DNA of 7,081 nucleotides, from NCBI GenBank assembly GCA_013812565.1, contig JACCTF010000477.1, positions 1 to 7,081 on the forward strand. Direction: 5' to 3'. The stretch is from Pyrinomonadaceae bacterium (lineage in GTDB: Bacteria; Acidobacteriota; Blastocatellia; Pyrinomonadales; Pyrinomonadaceae). The position numbers were made by a program, and so were the translations under genes. This document shows, piece after piece, positions 6,087 to 7,081 of the stretch. A model generated the notes under the pieces. The model made no database searches. It was not told where the DNA came from and saw only the letters and a list, made by a program, of their open reading frames with translations. Position 1 is the first letter of the stretch, and each line of letters begins with the position of its first letter.

Positions 6087-7081
6087 ATGATCGATCTCAA
6101 ATTCGACCATGTTTCTAAACGGTATCGCGTTAGCCAGGAAGTTGAGGGTGACCCGACGCAGCATCCCCTATTGCGTAAACTGCAAAGCCTGCGGCGGCGC
6201 TCAAAGGAGTTTTGGGCGGTGCGCGATGTGAGCTTTGAGATTCAGCGCGGCGAAGCGCTCGGCATCATCGGGCATAACGGGGCAGGCAAGAGCACGATAC
6301 TCAAATTGCTTTCAAACATCACCACACCGACTTCCGGCGAGATTACAATCAACGGTCGCCTTTCCGCTTTGATCGAAGTCGGCTCCGGCTTTCATCCGGA
6401 ACTAACGGGTCGTGAAAACGTCTACCTGAGCGGTTCGATTTTAGGGATGCGCCGCCGCGAAATTACGAAAAAGCTCAATAGCATTGTTGACTTCGCGGGC
6501 GTTCGAGAGTTCATCGACACTCCGGTCAAGCGGTTCTCTTCAGGGATGTATGTACGACTCGGGTTCTCGATTGCGGCGCACCTTGATCCGGACATTCTCC
6601 TGCTTGACGAAGTGTTGGCGGTTGGCGATGCGGCTTTTCAAGCGAAGTGTATTCAGCGAATCAGCGAACTGAAGCAAGCCGGGACAACCATCGTCTTCAT
6701 CTCGCATGACCTCAGCGCCGTCGAACGTTTGTGCGACCGCGTATTGTTGATGCAGCGCGGCGAGGCGGCCGCCACAGGTTCGCCGCACGACATGATCGCC
6801 AGATATGAGCAGGCTGCAACCAAGTTTGTGAAGTCCGCCCCGCCAGGTGCAGAAGAATCTGCACGTTTATCCAAAAAGGCTGAGATAAGCGATGTGACTT
6901 TCTGCAATGCCACAGGCAGCGAAACGTCCGCGTTCAGCACAGGCGAACCCGTAACGGCGTTCATAAAATATGCAGCGCGCGAACGAGTTGCAAATGCTTA
7001 TTTCGGATTGTTCTTCTACTCGCAGGATGGTGAGTTGCTTTGTCAGTTTACAACCGAACTGGGCGATGAATCGATTGACCT
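6087..7081 (+). CDS. wzt: Polysaccharide ABC exporter ATPase with C-terminal glycan-binding domain (Wzt type), 3' truncated
   Basis: The frame stays open from ATG 6087 to the window edge (331 whole codons). It encodes the ATP-hydrolysing subunit that powers the adjacent permease at the cytoplasmic face. The Walker A motif is G-H-N-G-A-G-K-S-T (62-70). E-V-G-S-G-F-H-P-E-L-T-G-R-E-N (97-111) is the form of the Q-loop region typical of polysaccharide exporters. The ABC signature is F-S-S-G-M (150-154), Walker B is I-L-L-L-D-E (170-175), the D-loop region is A-V-G-D, and the switch histidine is H207. All catalytic elements appear intact. After a linker at about 240-262, a beta-rich segment starts at I-S-D-V-T-F (267-272), with F-S-T-G-E-P-V (283-289) and F-Y-S-Q-D-G-E-L-L (310-318). 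This matches the opening of the Wzt_C domain, which in O9a-type systems binds the chemically finished end of the chain before export. That end modification is not identifiable here. TTG 6078 is an alternative start. Confidence 0.94.
   Translation, partial: MIDLKFDHVSKRYRVSQEVEGDPTQHPLLRKLQSLRRRSKEFWAVRDVSFEIQRGEALGIIGHNGAGKSTILKLLSNITTPTSGEITINGRLSALIEVGSGFHPELTGRENVYLSGSILGMRRREITKKLNSIVDFAGVREFIDTPVKRFSSGMYVRLGFSIAAHLDPDILLLDEVLAVGDAAFQAKCIQRISELKQAGTTIVFISHDLSAVERLCDRVLLMQRGEAAATGSPHDMIARYEQAATKFVKSAPPGAEESARLSKKAEISDVTFCNATGSETSAFSTGEPVTAFIKYAARERVANAYFGLFFYSQDGELLCQFTTELGDESID

Noticed and set aside
6540..6964. Minus-strand open frames within the exporter ATPase gene
   Set aside because: They are antisense to an intact Walker A/signature/Walker B ATPase frame that runs to the window end, and show no independent coding evidence.

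Overview
The window holds part of a bacterial surface-polysaccharide cluster (O-antigen, capsule or exopolysaccharide type). All seven supportable genes lie on the + strand with gaps of about 11 to 131 bp. Both ends are cut: the left edge falls inside an O-antigen ligase/polymerase-like membrane protein, and the right edge inside the sugar-binding tail of an ABC exporter ATPase. I see no tRNA, rRNA, CRISPR array, insertion sequence or phage gene, and no gene-free stretch over 300 bases (the longest is 2943-3073).

Layout from left to right: (1) C-terminus of an O-antigen ligase-family protein, to 418. (2) A membrane-bound family-2 glycosyltransferase, 430-1584. (3) A GT-B fold (GT4-like) glycosyltransferase, about 1644-2942. 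(4, 5) Two adjacent homologous soluble family-2 glycosyltransferases, 3074-4012 and 4059-5096. (6, 7) The two subunits of a polysaccharide ABC exporter: a Wzm-type permease, 5176-6063, and a Wzt-type ATPase, from 6087 past the window end, whose C-terminal extension looks like a carbohydrate-binding Wzt_C domain.

Inferred working model: the four glycosyltransferases build a glycan on a lipid carrier at the inner face of the membrane. Wzm/Wzt carries it across, with the Wzt tail selecting the finished chain. The ligase-family protein acts on the outer side, either attaching the chain to its acceptor or polymerising a different glycan. No sugar-nucleotide synthesis gene, chain terminator or initiating phosphoglycosyltransferase is in view, so the sugar structure cannot be read from this window.

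The sequence suggests a Gram-negative-type bacterium of intermediate GC. The protein style and composition would fit something like Acidobacteriota, but this is a weak impression, not a demonstrated assignment. Base composition is uneven: hand counts give about 38% GC in 1741-1980 (gene 3) against about 62-63% in 3421-3660 (gene 4) and 4321-4560 (gene 5). This suggests a cluster assembled from segments of different origin. The other notable structures are non-coding: a tandem 16-bp repeat ending exactly at the start codon of gene 4, and a perfect 10-bp inverted repeat in the gap between genes 4 and 5. I do not see an obviously new biological system here.
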